A stretch of 64,000 nucleotides of DNA, taken from contig CM066732.1 in the NCBI GenBank assembly GCA_033961575.1, positions 81,982,687-82,046,686 of the forward strand, in the 5' to 3' direction. Position 1 is the stretch's first letter. Every line of letters begins with the position of its first letter. Below, piece after piece: positions 1 to 13,324 of the stretch. This DNA comes from Aselliscus stoliczkanus (Eukaryota > Chordata > Mammalia > Chiroptera > Hipposideridae). The translations under genes and the position numbers were made by a program. The notes under the pieces were generated by a model, which saw only the letters and a program-made list of their open reading frames with translations, had not been told where the DNA came from and did not search any database.

Positions 1-305
1 TTTTGTGTGTATGTCTTAGTCTATTCAGGCTGTTATCACAAAATACCACAAACTGGATAGCTTATAGAAAAACAAGAATTTCTCACAGTTCTGGAGGCTG
101 GACGTCTTAGATCGGGGGCTGGCTTTACTGGGCTCTGGCGAAAGTCCTCTTACGGGTTGTGGACTGCAATGAGGAAAATACAGGGATGAGGGAGCTATCT
201 CAGGCCTCTTTTAAAAGGGTGCTAATCCCTCCCCTACCGTCATCTTGGGCGTTAGGGTCAACAGATGAAGTTTAGGGGAACACAGACATTCGGACCCTAT
301 TAATG
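1..305 (-). repeat. MLT1-type LTR (ERVL-MaLR), antisense fragment
   Basis: The stretch reads as the reverse complement of the 3' half of an MLT1-class LTR. It starts near the LTR end (TCTATTCAGGCTGTTATC), continues with ACCACAAACTGG and CTCACAGTTCTGGAGGCTGG, and ends near AACACAGACATTCGGACC. It is diverged and has internal deletions, as expected for an ancient mammalian-wide LTR. The family name comes from recognising the consensus, not from a search. Confidence 0.75.
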
Positions 306-1079
306 TGTCACTGATGAAGTTTTTGAGTATTGTGTACCTAACCCCATTTTTTCCATGAGGCATGTAGTACTAGTTGTGCTAGCACAATATTTGTTAATGC
401 ACGTGTCATGTTATATGATAGTAATGGTCCATAGCCATTATATATACTCTCAGTATTCAATGTTTTCCAAATGTCTCTTAATTTTTTTTTTTTTCATTCA
501 GCAATGTATCATGAAATCATGAACACCTTAAACTTAGGCAGATAAAGGAGGGCGATTTTTCTATGCATTTTTGGATAATTCCCAAGGAGACACTTCTAAA
601 TAATAAGGCTTAATTCTCATAGGACATGAGAATTATTATGAATGCTGAATACACAGAACCATCTTCAATAAACGCATGTCTGTGTAGTTCAGCTTCCTGT
701 GTATAACACGTATAGCAGATAACACAGTAGATGCATGAATGCACTGCCTGCTCCTCAAGGAAAGACTTGCTGACCAGCTGTAAAGAGGTTGGTCAGCAAA
801 TTACCATTTAGCTGTCAGCTATTTCAGGGTCAGTCATAGCTACAGACAAACTGCCAATGAAAGTCACACCCTTCCCACAGCAGCCCATCTCTGTTGATTA
901 AGCAAAATGAAGATAAAAGTACTTGCCATTTGGCCTAATTTCAGGCAACCTGATAGTCATTACATGCTTCAGAGTTTCCCCCAGGGTTGACCTTGTCAGG
1001 ACAATATTGCAGTTTGAATTCTTCCTCTGCCCAATCCTGCTCCTTTCCTTCCCTTCTATGGATTAAAAAAAAAAGGGGG
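306..1079. other. Unassigned non-coding sequence
   Basis: No long ORF and no repeat that I can name with confidence. A pyrimidine-rich piece at about 990-1060 may be the edge of an old LTR. Confidence 0.4.
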
Positions 1080-1498
1080 TGTTAAGGAAAGTAACCTCAC
1101 AGTGTGATCTGATCCTGAACTCCTAACTGGGCAGGTGATGGTGGGTAGTCACGCCCCAGGCATATAACTTTTTCAGTAAGAAGGTTTATCTTTGCCTTAA
1201 GCAAGTCCTGTCCATTGTTTTGTGCATCTTGGTTCACATACCTTTGAAATAGGCCTAATCACCCTCAAAAGAGCACATAACCTGGTTAGCTGTCCTGTAA
1301 TCCAATCCCCCCTTGCTTTCTCCCACCTTCTTGTCATCTTCCTTACATTCCCTACATAATTTCAAATGCATAAAAGGAACTACAAAACTATCATTCTCCT
1401 GAGTGTTTAAGATGTTGCTTCCCAGCAATTGTCATCAGTTTGGTTCAAATAAACTCTTCTAAAAATTCTCTACAGATTTGGAAGTTCTTACATCAACA
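1080..1498 (+). mobile_element. Probable solo LTR (endogenous retrovirus, old)
   Basis: The 419-bp segment begins TGTTAAGG and ends ATCAACA, giving the TG...CA ends of an LTR. A TATA-like CATAAAAG lies at about 1369-1376 and an AATAAA polyadenylation signal at 1448-1453, in the order expected for U3-R-U5. No clear 4-6 bp target duplication survives and there is no internal retroviral sequence on either side, so it would be an old solo LTR. It could instead be another AT-rich old repeat with chance signals. Confidence 0.5.
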
Positions 1499-3385
1499 CT
1501 TTACTGGTGTTAATCACCGATAAACATTTTATATGCCCTCTCCCCCACCCATTTCAGCCTGTCTAATTTTGGGGATTTCAGCCTACAATAGATTATTCTT
1601 CGTTTGATATCAACATTTCCTTTGGTAGAACACTGTGGTAAGTATCAATAAATGAATGCATACAGTAATTCACTTCAAAATAAGGTAGATTAATAGTACT
1701 GAAGAGTCCTTTTTGTTTGTTTCTTTTAAACACGTAGTTCTATTTCCAAGTATTCAGAATGAATAGAGGTGCAATAGCTTGCTTATAATGTTGAAGATTT
1801 TGCATCATTGATTTTTTTCCATTTTCCTATTTGCTGTTGTCAGTAGTACTGAAATGCAAACTTACTTTGATATGGATCATAAAACTTTCCAAGAAAGTCA
1901 ATCTCATATATCTATTCCTACAACTTAAACACAAGATCAAATGATGAATGCTTGATGATTTGAGCATCTTAGACAAGGGTGTAGAACAATTACTAGAGGA
2001 ATGCTTTAGGCTAAGGCTGTGTATTAGGAAGTGTTTTCACAACAAACACATATATTTTGGCCAATGGCTTCAAAATTCCTTTTTAAAAATTTTCAACTAA
2101 AACTATCTGCAGATCAGTTTCCTTCCTGTTTTCAAGCAAGCTTGATTCCTGATAGAAAACTTTCTGTGAAACATCACTATTTTGCTATTACTGGCATTTC
2201 TTTAGAATGAGTTTTTATCTTATGATTCATCTTCTAAGTGAGCAAGACAAGTAAATCAGTAATAAGTGTTATGATAAATTTTATTACTGGGCAGTATAGA
2301 AAGACAGTAGAGAAGCATGTGAAAGTGGTACGTTGAATAAATATGACATTTGGATCATCATCAAAACGCAATTTGATTTTCTTCTGCCATTCCATTAAAT
2401 TTTATTCAGTGGAGGTAACCTTACCCTGCCATTAGATGTGAGCTCTGGCAAGTCCATAACTGTTCTGTTCACTTTTAGGTTCTAGATATTCCTACAATCA
2501 CATTAAGTCAGAAACAGCCTCAGCTAAAAAAAATAGAATGCCTAGTCCCATGAAATTATTAAAACTCAAAAGTTGACCAAACATTATATATATATTTTTT
2601 CTTCCCTTGCTTGGTCCTGCTTCAAGCTGGACACCTGCTATGGGAAAGGGGTAGATAATTTGCTGTTTCAGTTTCTTGTCTTGCTTCTCCCAGCTTGCTA
2701 AAAAAGACCCCACCAGTGCTAGCATTTGGAGGGCAGGGAGAGAAACAGGGGAAGGTTGGTCTCACTTGAGTTAAACATTTTCTAAGCTGGTTTTGCCCTT
2801 TCTGATGATAATAGTTATTTAAAGCAGAGTTCTGTGTTCTTGTGGGAAGTTTTCATGTGCTTTGTATACGTCCCTATGAAACTTATCTACCTTGCAATTC
2901 CTTCAGTGCAGGCACCTCAAATCCAAGTACTTTCTGCCAAGGTCTCTGTTCATCTTGTAGCTCTACTAGAAAATACTCAAGATAGTTTTACACTGGCTCT
3001 CTCTCCTATAGGGGAAACATAGACTCCATTGTAAACCATCATGTAACCCTTGTCCCCCCAGCTCTGGATATCGTAGAGCAGTCCTCTGCTGGCTCTTTCA
3101 TCAAAAAAGTTGGTTAGCCTTTCTGTGCCTTTTGTGTCCTTGGATAGGAGTCAGAGCCCACCCAGGAATCTCAGGTGTTAGTCTGACACCATTTTCTACT
3201 CTACATATTACTCCTACAGGAAACACATTTCAAGTTTCACAAGGCTGCTAAAGACACAGAGATTCAAATATATAAAGGCATGAAGACTCATAAAATATAA
3301 AGCACCTGAATAACTTCCTTGTCAATTACTGTGCTTTTCCCGCAATTCACTATCTCTTCTCTGATAGTGGGGGGATTAAAAAAAA
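1499..3385. other. Unassigned AT-rich sequence
   Basis: Low-GC sequence without a convincing ORF; the short ORFs in it lack family features. No repeat recognised. Confidence 0.4.
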
Positions 3386-3400
3386 AATAATACTTTTCCT

Positions 3401-3860
3401 GGGCCAGCTGAGTGATGTGTTGGTTAAGAGCTGGCTTGGGACGCCAGTGGCCCCAATTCGGATCCCACATATGAGGGCCAGTGACACTGCCCTCTACAGC
3501 TAAGATGGTGAACAGCAGCTCCACCTGGAGCTGGGCTGGTGTGAGTCCCCGGGACGGCATAGCTACAGCCCCTGCTGCAGTGGGCTGCCATAGGCTACAG
3601 TGAGTGGTCGGCAGCCAGCGTGAGCGGCTGGCAGCCTGTGTGAGCTGCTAAGAGCCACTTTGAGCGGCAGTCCAGAGGCCAGCGACCAATGGGACTTACC
3701 CCAGAAGAGCGCAATGATGATACCAACATGTGACAGTGAAACAACGTCCTCCACAACTAGACTGAAGAACAAAAGGACAGCAACTTATCTGTTCCCCTTC
3801 CCCAGTTCCCCAACACTGTTCCCCTCCCCCCGATTCCCCAATAAAATCTTAAAAAATAAT
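3401..3860 (+). mobile_element. Long tRNA-derived SINE (full-length type)
   Basis: A 460-bp SINE with a tRNA-Ser-like head: a degenerate A box at the GAGTGATGTGTTGGTTAAG region and a B box AATTCGGATCC. The body carries GCCAGTGACACTGCCCTCTACAGC, then repeated GAGCGGC/TGGCAGCC units, then CCTCCACAACTAGACTGAAG. The 3' end is CCCCAATAAAATCTT plus an A/T-rich tail. Near-identical 15-bp direct repeats at 3386-3400 and 3861-3875 (one mismatch) are target duplications, which fits L1-driven insertion. Confidence 0.88.
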
Positions 3861-3875
3861 AATAATATTTTTCCT

Positions 3876-5174
3876 CCCACCTTCAAAGTTCTTCTAGTTG
3901 AGCTAATAACAAAATTAACAAAGACAGATTAACAGGAGAAAAATCAAATGTTTAAAACATGCATGTGGGGAATTTACATAGGCACCAAAATTCCAAAGAC
4001 AGTGAGGCAACACTGGGTATATAAGACACTTTTGGACAAAGGAGAAAGGTGTTTGTGTGGGGAGAGGGATATTAATTTCAAAAGTGAGAATGGGCGATAT
4101 ATAGGTAGTTGAGGAAGAGTGGAACATACATGGCAAGGAAATTCTTGCTGGGGAACGCAGAATCAATGGGACACAGTGGATATCTAGCTAAAAGTTGCCG
4201 GCCTGATGTCTTCTTATTTACCAAACTTAGTTCAAATTAGGCTAAGGCAGCATTCTAAGCAGGTTTGTGTCTGAATCTCCTGGGCATGAAAAGGGGTAGG
4301 GCCAAAGGTTCTTTCTGAGGGTTGCTTCTTAATAAACAGTTTAAAGTCAATATCACAAAAGGCAGCTTCAGGGTGCTAAAATTTTGGTTTTCTTCATAGA
4401 CTTTCAAATCTAGCTCCAGATTTCAGGTCCCTAACACCTGCCCCATCCTAGCTCAGTTAGCACTTCCCAGAGTCTGGACACAGGACCTGGTATGATAGAT
4501 ACTGCAATATGCAAGAAAGTATAGCTCACGCAATAAAACTTATAGATTAAAAAATGCCTTTAAGGATTTTGAAGCTGCTGTTGTTATTACAAGTGTTGTT
4601 TAATAATTGAAAATAAGAGATCAGAAAGTTGTTAAATATAGAATAATTTCAGTATCTATTAAAATATTATAAGATACCAGAATACTGATATTACTTTGAA
4701 ATTATATTACTATAAGTTAATTGCATATTTTGACTAAGGCAATGAAACAAAACAAGCAAAAAACCAAAATAATTGATTTCCTTGTCTATAAACAATGGAG
4801 TTGGTCTCTTCTGTTCCTGTATTAGTTATCTATTGCTGAGGGCTGTCAGACCTCACTGCCATTAGCTGGAGGACCACCTTGATTCTTGCCATTTGGACCT
4901 CTCCATAGGACCATTCACAACATGGTAACTGCCTATTACCAGAGTGAATAAGCAAAAGTGCAAGAGATGGGAAACGGGACAGAAGACAGTCTTTGTAACC
5001 TAATCTTGGAAATGACATCCCATCATTTTGATATTTTATTTACTAGGAGGAAATTATTAGGTCTAATAGAGATGAAAATGACTATTGGGAGATGGAATTT
5101 ATTGGGAGCTGTTTAAGATGAACATTCCCTTCCTGTTTTAATACTCTGATCCAATGACTACTTGCTCTTTTATA
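3876..5174. other. Unassigned sequence with one ancient repeat inside
   Basis: AT-rich, no supported gene. The only recognised item is the old repeat at about 4815-5030. Confidence 0.4.
4815..5030. repeat. Ancient mammalian interspersed repeat, family uncertain
   Basis: Phrases such as TATTAGTTATCTATTGCTG, GGACCTCTCCATAGGACC, ACAACATGGTAACTG and CAGAGTGAATAAGCAAAAG recall a mammalian-wide repeat, probably an old LTR of the MaLR group. I could not fix the family or its ends. Confidence 0.45.
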
Positions 5175-5720
5175 CAGCAATCCCTCCTTATCCACAGGGG
5201 ATTCACTCCAAGACCCCCAGTGGATGCCAGAAACCACAGATAGCACCAAAGCCTAATACACATTTTTCCTATATATGCATACATACATATCGTACATATG
5301 ACAAAGATTAATTTATAAATGAAGCATAGTAAGAGGTTAACAACAATGACTAATAATAAAATAGAACAATTATAATAATATACAGTATTAAAAAGCATGT
5401 GAATGGCTTTGGAACCATTATACACTTGAATATAAGCAATGAGCTATCATGACAATCAATCTGATAACCAAGTTGAATATTAAGTAACTAATAGGTAGGT
5501 AGCATATACAATGTGGATACCCTGGGCAAAGGGCTGATTCATGTCCCAGGTGGGATGGAACAGGATAACATGAGATTCCATCATGCTACTCACAATGGCT
5601 GCAATTTAAAACTTAAGAATTGTTTATTTCTGCAATTTTCCATTTACTATTTTCTGACTTTAATTGACCACAGGCAATTGGAACCATGGAAAGTGAAACC
5701 ACAGATAAAGGAGGACTACG
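5175..5720. mobile_element. Tigger-type DNA transposon, MER2-like
   Basis: Terminal inverted repeats frame the element: CAGCAATCCCTCCTTATCCA at the left and a 3' end that reads, on the other strand, CGTAGTCCTCCTTTATCTGT. A TA dinucleotide flanks both sides (5173-5174 and 5721-5722), as expected for Tc1/mariner-Tigger insertion. The motif AAGACCCCCAGTGGATGCC and the run GTTAACAACAATGACTAATA match my memory of MER2. It is non-autonomous and has no transposase ORF. Confidence 0.8.
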
Positions 5721-5845
5721 TAATGATAGAACATTTACTGATAAATTGAATTAATCTCAATTCATAGCAATGCTCAAACTCCTGCTGGATACTTGTTGGT
5801 CTTTAAGAAATGTTTAGTTTGGAAGAGTTGTAAGTTTTTTAAGTT

Positions 5846-6842
5846 GTTTTTTTTTTTTTAATCAACATTTGTTGGGGTGACAATGGTCCACAAAACATAG
5901 GTTTCAAGTGTACAGTCTATAATACATAATCTATATATTGCATTATATGTTTAATATCCAGAAGCTTTTCTCCTTTTCCATCACCATATATTTGATCCCC
6001 TTTACCCTCTTCTACCATCTCCCTCCCCTTTACCCTCTGGTAACCACTAAACTGTTGTCTCTATCTATGAATTTTTGTTTCTTTATTTGTTTGTCTTGTT
6101 CCTTTGTTGCCTTCAGTTTTTATATCACATATGAGTGAAGTCATATGGTTCTCTACTTTTATTTACTGTCTGACTTATTTCAATTAGCATAATAATCTCA
6201 AGTTCCATCCATGTTTTCACAAATGGCAGTATTTCATCTTTTCTAATGGCAGAGTAGTATTTTATTTTGTATATATAACACATCTTCTTTATCCAAACAT
6301 CTGTTGAAGGACACTTTGGTTGTTTCCATGTCTTTGCCACCATAAATAATGCTGCAATGAACATGGGAGTACATATGTCTTTACGGATAAATGTTTTCAG
6401 ATTTTTGGGTTAGATACCCAGGAGAGGGATTCTTGGGTCATATGGTAATTCTATTCTTAGTTTTCTGAGGAACTTCCATACTGTTTTCGGTAGGGGCTAC
6501 ACCAATCTGTATTCCCATCAACAGTGCATGAGAGTTCCTTTTTCTCCACAGCCTCTCTAACACTTGTTATTATTGCCTTGTTGATGAGAGCCATTCTAAC
6601 TGGTATGAGGTGATATCTCATTGTGGTTTTGATTTGCATTTCCCTAATAGCTAGTAAGGTTGAACATTTTTTCATATATCTGTTGGCCCTTTGTATGTTT
6701 TGTTGGGAAAAGTTTCTGTTCATTTCCTCTGCCCATTTTTTAATTGGATTGTTTGTCTTTTTGTTGTTAAGTTATATGAGTTCTTTATATATTTTGGATA
6801 TTGGTCCCTTATCGGAGGTGTTGTTTTGTTGCAAATGTTCTA
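5846..6842 (-). mobile_element. L1 3' end, antisense, 5'-truncated
   Basis: It starts with a poly-T run (antisense poly-A tail), followed by L1 3' UTR and then the ORF2 C-terminal region read on the minus strand. Minus-strand translations contain FIAALFMVAKTWKQPKCPS, WIKKM and YYSAIRKDEILPF, which are typical of the ORF2p C-terminus. Stops and frameshifts are scattered, so the copy is dead. The 5' end is truncated near 6842 and I found no clear target duplication. Confidence 0.85.
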
Positions 6843-9800
6843 ATTTTGTTGACCAAAAAGCTAATGTTTTCAAAAGCTAATGAAAAAAGTCATATTTTCC
6901 TCAGAGCCTATAATTAACAAGCACTTACACCCAGGCCCACTCATGAGATATAAACATGAGAAACAAAGTAGACATAAAAATAAAAGAGAAAAAAAAACAT
7001 GGGAAAGCAAAATATGATAGCTCTTTCATTACTCTGGGCTTCAGAAAAGAGACACACTGGCAAGAGGAAAAGGAGGGATGCTGGAATGATAGAGACAAGA
7101 ACTCCAGAACATTTTAAAACTGATTATAAATTAGAAAAGAGGATACAAGCTGCCAAATGGAGAACGCTTAAGAGCTGGTAAAACTGAGTTTTGGCTAGTC
7201 TTGAATATGGAAGCCTTAGGTTTGTTTGTTGAAATTTTAAGTCCCCCAACAAAATAACAGATTTATTTGCCATTTTGGATACATGAATGTAATATTTTGT
7301 TAATATCAACAAAACCCTGAAATTCCATACTGTGGAAGAGTGAGAAGTTTGCTGTTGTTAAAAATTAATCTTTATAAGTCAGGTGCTATATTTTGACTTG
7401 CATAAACTTTATGCAACAGAGCTGTCTATGAGAACATCCTTAATCTAAAAGATACATAGTTTTTTATATACTAAGATATGATCTGCTCAGTAATTTATCA
7501 CACAAAAAATGAGCAAATCCAACTTTTCATGACAATACTGTTATACAAGTTTAAGTATATTAACACAATTCTCCAAAATGAACATCCTAACAAATGTTGT
7601 TTCTTGTAAGTATATAAGTAGTTTCAAAGTTACTAGTTACTGATCTTGGAAGCTAAGTGTTAAAGCATCTATTTATTGTCTCAGGAAAACATCGACCCTT
7701 TTTAGTTAACAAATAGACACTTAACAATGTGATGAAAAGACACAAAAAGTGTACATGAATATCCTTTTTTTGATAACATGCAAATATTTGCTGACCTTTA
7801 AAAAAATTTCTGTAGAAATCACAGGGACAAAGCTAGTGCTTTGTCTGTGAACCAGGATTTTTGTCAGTACCTTCTTTACAAAAAGCTACTGAAATATATT
7901 ACCATTTAACTATTATTTTCACTATGGCATACCATATAGTTTGGGGGCTATTATAATTATTTTTGCAAACGTTAATGAGAATATATGTAAAGTCATAATA
8001 GTTGCATGGTTTTGTACCTGGTATGAATATTAAACAGGGCCTGTTATATTCCGAGAATGTTCAAAGGAAAAAAAAAAAAAAGAGGTTAATTTACCTTACA
8101 GTGTGGTGAGAGTCTTTCTTCATTTATATATTACTGTATTAATTTTAAAATGTATATTGAATACCCATGTGATATGCTAAAAACGTACTTGGTAGAAGTT
8201 GAGTTAAATCCCAGATATTGAAAAACTTTGTCACCTTAAGTAAGATGAAGTATGAAACTGGGATAAGCTGAGTCTAAGGTCAAAGGAGGAAGTTCTGCAC
8301 AGAGATCATCTGATTGGGAAAGGAAGTTACACTGACAATGAAGAAGAGGGAAGGGAGGATTAAAACCATGCTGCAAAATGCCTAGACAGTGATATTTTAT
8401 TGGGCAGAAAATTACAAGTAACTTTAGTTGTTATCATGTTTCTCTTTAAATTGAGGCAGCTAATTCATTCTCACTAACTGCATAATATAAGTACAGCAAA
8501 AGATTATAAATACAATTTCTGTTTTTTACAGATCCAGAAACATCATAGTTCAGATGTTGTTAACATGACTTAAATGTATTTGCTGGTGTGCAAATTATAG
8601 CAAGGTCACAATACCACGTTAAGAAATAATTATATGCATGTTAGAATAATTTGAGCATTGTCTTTCTGATGAACATCTAATCTCAACGGGTCCCTTGGAG
8701 GAGAAAACATTCCATCCTGGGTCACACCTGCCAATCCTGCCACATCAAAACCTGTGCACCTGCCTCTGGTCCATCTCCCAGGTAGTACATTTTTAACACA
8801 TCATCTGCCTCGGGAAAAAGATCACATAACAGAAGCTCACTTCAAATGAAAGATTTTCTGCTGTGAGGACTGGGAATTATGCTGCCAGACTGGCAGATGA
8901 TATGGGAGCATAAATCTGAAACTTAGTCTTTTATGTCATCTGGTTTGAGACACTTTCATGGCCATTCCAACCCTGACTGTTATCTACATATCTGCACATT
9001 AAGTTAATTCAAATAATAAAATCCAAACATTTTTTTTAATTGAGAAAGTTTTTGAACCAGATTGAAACTAGACTTTCAACCATATGAATTTATTGGAACA
9101 CTGTGCATGGCAGAATTGTTATTTTTTCACAAAACTTAGTTTTGGCCTCAAATGTATATTATCTGTATCACCTTAGCATTTGCCATTACCTGTTACTTGG
9201 CTATCCTTCAACATTCTATTAAAAAAAAATACACAAAACTGTCACTAACACAGATAGTGTCACTTGTTCAAACCAGCAGAAGACCAAGTAATTGGAAGAA
9301 TTAAAAATTGAATCATAAAATATTTTCAAGGAAATAATATGTCAAGATATTCAAATGGATATTAATCCAAATTCATTAGGGGATGATAATCACTCACTTA
9401 TATATTATTGGCTTGAATATGTTCTTAGAATAGTTTTAATAAAATCACACATTGTTTGTATGGTATATAGACATTGCAGTCTGCAATGTATGAATTCTGT
9501 TCTTTCTTACAAACAGAATATGTTTTCCACTTTCCTTTGCAGCTAGATTTGACCACGTGACTAGACCAGCTAATGACACCTCAATAGAAGCTTGCTGGAG
9601 ATTCTCAAAAGGTTTTTCTTTTGGACGACTCTCCCCTACCCTTTTATATACTTACCCAGTTTGCTCCTTCCTACTTCTTTTTGCCTGGAACACACACAAA
9701 TGTTAGCTGAAGTCACAGAAACCATAATGCAACTAAGAAAAAGTCCAAGAGAGTCACGGAGGCTGCCGAAGCACAGTGAGCGTTGCCCACCATAAGACTT

Positions 9801-9844
9801 CTTGTTGCACAAGAGTAAATTCTATTCCTTTTTATTCCTTTCTT
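6843..9844. other. Unassigned AT-rich sequence; possible conserved block at 8650-8960
   Basis: No supported gene. Most of it is AT-rich with short homopolymers, such as the A14 run near 8069. The segment 8650-8960 is more GC-balanced and repeat-free; it is discussed in the findings. A segment around 9545-9795 may be an old hAT or LTR remnant that I could not name. Confidence 0.4.
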
Positions 9845-10070
9845 CTCTTTCCTTTTAATCACTGAGGCATAAGTTACATACATGAAGATATACTAATGTT
9901 AAGTATACAGTTTAGTGGCTTTTTACGTATGTATTCACCTATGTAACCACCACTGATATCAAGATATGTGAAACACTCCAGAAGTCTCCATTCTGATCGA
10001 CATCCTTCTCTAAAGGTCATTTCTATTCTAATATCTAAGCACAGCTTTGTTTAAACCACTGTTTAGTTCT
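9845..10070 (-). repeat. Ancient L1 3' UTR fragment, antisense
   Basis: The order CACTGAGGCATAAGTTACAT, AAGTATACAGTTTAGTGGCT and ATGTAACCACCACTGATATC matches the antisense form of the 3' UTR of old mammalian L1M families. It is strongly diverged. Confidence 0.6.
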
Positions 10071-10933
10071 GGTAGACAAATATAATTTATACAGTTCTTT
10101 TGGTAAGCAAATTTTCCATTGACATAAATTAGAATTGCAGTAGGTTCACCTCACCACCAATACTTTAGAAAGTTTACCTTTAACAAAAGACTTTAATCCT
10201 ACATATATTTCAGCCTCAACTCTTCAAAACTAATTTTTTAAATTCAGTGGACTTGGAAATAATGAGTTGGAATATACGCTTGATTAGATATCACAAACTT
10301 TTTGCACATTTTGTGAACACAGACATTATAATTTTCTTTACTCCTAAATCTCATCTCCAATATTTTCTATAGATATAAGCAAATATCATTTTCTTATTTG
10401 ATACAGAGGTTTTAATTATTAATGTTACAATATATCTAGATAGGCAAACAATCACTTTATTAAAAAATAAACACCAAAGTTTACATGGAGATTGTTTGAA
10501 TGATAAAATAGCCCATGGGGTGAACTATCACAAACATATTTCTAGTTGGTGATAGTTTTCTTACTGACATTCATGTCTAAGACAAAACTATTGTGTATCC
10601 TTCAATAATTCAAAGATTAAATAGTTATTTTACTTAAATTTTCAATATTACCTATATTTATGAAATACCTTTTACCTTTTTCTATGTCTTTTCTAAAATA
10701 ATGAAACTGATTACAAAATAATTGAAGCAGTATTAAAACCTAAATTTAAAATAATAAACAAGATCATTCAAAATTATATGCTGCTCTCCTTTCACAACAG
10801 GTAATCTTTATATTTGGTCTTCAATGTAAAATTAATACTGGAATGTATGTTTTTAAGGTGAGTGATTTTAATTCAAAACATATTAATCTATAATTTATCA
10901 ACAAGTTTTAAGGTTTCTTTTGGGTATTGAGAG
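10071..10933. other. Unassigned AT-rich sequence
   Basis: Nothing recognised; very low GC. It ends at the L1 insertion site. Confidence 0.4.
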
Positions 10934-10941
10934 GTTATCTA

Positions 10942-13324
10942 GGAAGGGGCAAGATGGCGGCTGTGAGGAGGGCTCCCTGATATCTCCCCCGGAAATATCC
11001 ACAATTTGAACTTGTAATACGCTTCAAAGTGACGTCTACTCATCACACAGAGCAACTAAGAGTTCCACACAAGGATTGCTGGAAGGTGGGCAGGCCGGGC
11101 GAGTGGGGGAAGAAGGCGGCGAGACGCGTGAGGTGCAGCCCGCACCCACGGCTGTTGGGTCACGGTGTGTGTTGCCCCAGCGCGCTCCCTGTGGCCCGTG
11201 GCCCACCTAGAGTTCAGCAAGAGCGCATTGGTTTGCAGTCTGAGGCAGAAGCCTCAGGCCGGGCAAGTGCGGGAGGAGAGAGAGGAGACGACTGTGCAGA
11301 GGTACGAGCTGCACCCACGGCTCGCCGGGTCCCCAGGAAGCAGGGTGCAGAGACCCGCAGCGACAGGGCAAGATCAATCCCTGCACCCTCCCGGTTCAGG
11401 GATCAGTCTCTGTGCCCACCGGGTCCCGCAGAGCGCAGAAGCCTGAAACCCAGGAGCAGGGGAAAAAGAATTCTCCTGTGCGGAGAAGCAGCGCGCACCG
11501 GCCAGAGACACAGGTCCCAGAGAGACGGAGCAGGGATCTGAGCCACGCAGCAGGGTGCCCGCAATTCCCTAAATCCCGGCAGACTCTTTGGGAGAGCAGC
11601 AGGAACTCCACTAGAGCATAAGAGGCAAAGGGCTTAGCTTAAAACAGTTTTGGAATTGTGTCTTTGTTTATTTTTATGTTTTTTTATTTTTTTTACCTTC
11701 TACTCTTGAAAGTAAGCAAAAAAAAAAACACCAATAACCCACCCACTCCCACAAACTTTGGCTCCCGCCAAGACAGAGTCTTAAACTGACTCCTGAATGG
11801 ATCAGTAGGAGCAGACTAGGAAGATATTCCTACCTGCAGGGGGTTGAGAATTTCCACCCAGTAAAGGCTGCAGAGTGAGACTACCTACCCCGCCCCCACC
11901 TTTATGCAAGGCTTGGGAGGCAGGGCAGGTTCACCTGCTGAGGCACTAATTAACAGATCCTTAGCAGCTGGCTTTTGGTAGTGAGGAATTCTTTAATTCT
12001 CCACAGCTGTCAACCCAAAGGGTGCCCAGAGACACTCATTGAGCCTTTGGGGGTGCAGCCTGCCTTGGGACAAGCAAAAGCAAAAAGTCAGTGACTCTGT
12101 AAAAACCACCAATCATACGTCACAACCACACTCAAGTACAGCAAACCTGCAGTGTCAGATCACGCTAGGCATCAGGTGGCCTACTCTGTTCCCACAAGAC
12201 GCACAGAAATTTTTGTACAGCAGAGGACAAACTGAAGAGAGCTTGGTGGACTTTAGCCAAGACCGGCACGGGTATTTTTGGTTTGTTTGGTTTTATTTTG
12301 TTTTGTTTTCCCTTTATTGGTTGCTTATCTTGGTTGTTTTTGGTTTTTATTTCTATTTCATTTTTATCATTTTGTAGTTTTTTTAATATAGGCATATATA
12401 GGTGAATATATGCCCATATATATGGGTGTGTACACAAATATATATTTATTTCTTTTTTCTTTCTTTTCTTTTTCTTTTTTCCCCACCCTCACTTTCTCCC
12501 TTCTTTTATTCATTCTTCTCACTGCTATACTTTTCCTCCTTTCCTTTTTTCTGCAAATTTTATTTTTCTAATTTTTATTCTTACCTTTTAATTTTAATTT
12601 TAATTTTAATTTTTTAGGTAGAGCTATTTGGTTTCTCATGTTTATTCTATTTTTTATTTTATGATATTGTATTTTATTTTGTTTCCACTTCTGTTATTAT
12701 TGTGTGTGTGATTATTGTTTTGTTTATGTTTGTTTTCTTCTTTAGTATGTTTGATATTTCTGTACAAGTTCACTGTAGATTGATGGTTGGTTTTTTTTAC
12801 ATGTGCGAGCATTTGGTTTCCTTTGGTGACTGCAGAGGTTGTTCTTGTTGATGTGTTATGCTCTAAAATCAATGTGCAGCACTGGGTCTAAACAAAGAGA
12901 CACAAGAATCATCATACCCAGAGGCCAACTTTACATAAAACCAGAGCATTTCTGGGTTTGACATACAAGAGTCACACCCAAAAGGAAGTTGCTCCAGGTA
13001 CTAGGGCCCATAGGGTCCAAGTCTCATCAGAGGAGTCAATCCTCTCACAGCAGCTCATAAACTGCAGACGCTGCTGATCCTCACAGCTAATCAATCTGGG
13101 AGTCAATCCCCACCTACTGACAAGACAAAAGTAATCAAAACTAAAACTTCAACAAGTGAGGACCCACGACACAAGGAACACCTAAGATACAAGCACAGGA
13201 GAATAGGGAGACTGAGTAATTCAAATATAAATGACACATACCGTATAAATTTACCCAGAAAAGACTGAGAAACCTGGGGGATCTATCTGTTATATCGAAG
13301 CAAACACAAAGAGTAAGCCAAAGA
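10942..13324 (+). promoter_or_regulatory. L1 5' UTR / internal promoter
   Basis: About 2.4 kb lie between the L1 5' end and the ORF1 start codon. The first 700 bp are CpG-rich. A module of about 70-76 bp that begins CAGGCCGGGC and includes GCACCCACGGCT occurs twice (11091-11160 and 11255-11330), suggesting an imperfectly duplicated promoter unit. From about 12440 to 12660 the strand is strongly pyrimidine-rich. Open frames here, including one of 170 codons at 11029-11541, result from CpG-rich composition and show no protein family features. Confidence 0.8.

Noticed and set aside
11029..11541. 170-codon open frame, plus overlapping frames at 11165-11446 and 11412-11621
   Set aside because: They lie in the CpG-rich L1 5' UTR; the protein is Arg/Ser/Gly/Pro-rich without any domain, as expected from composition.
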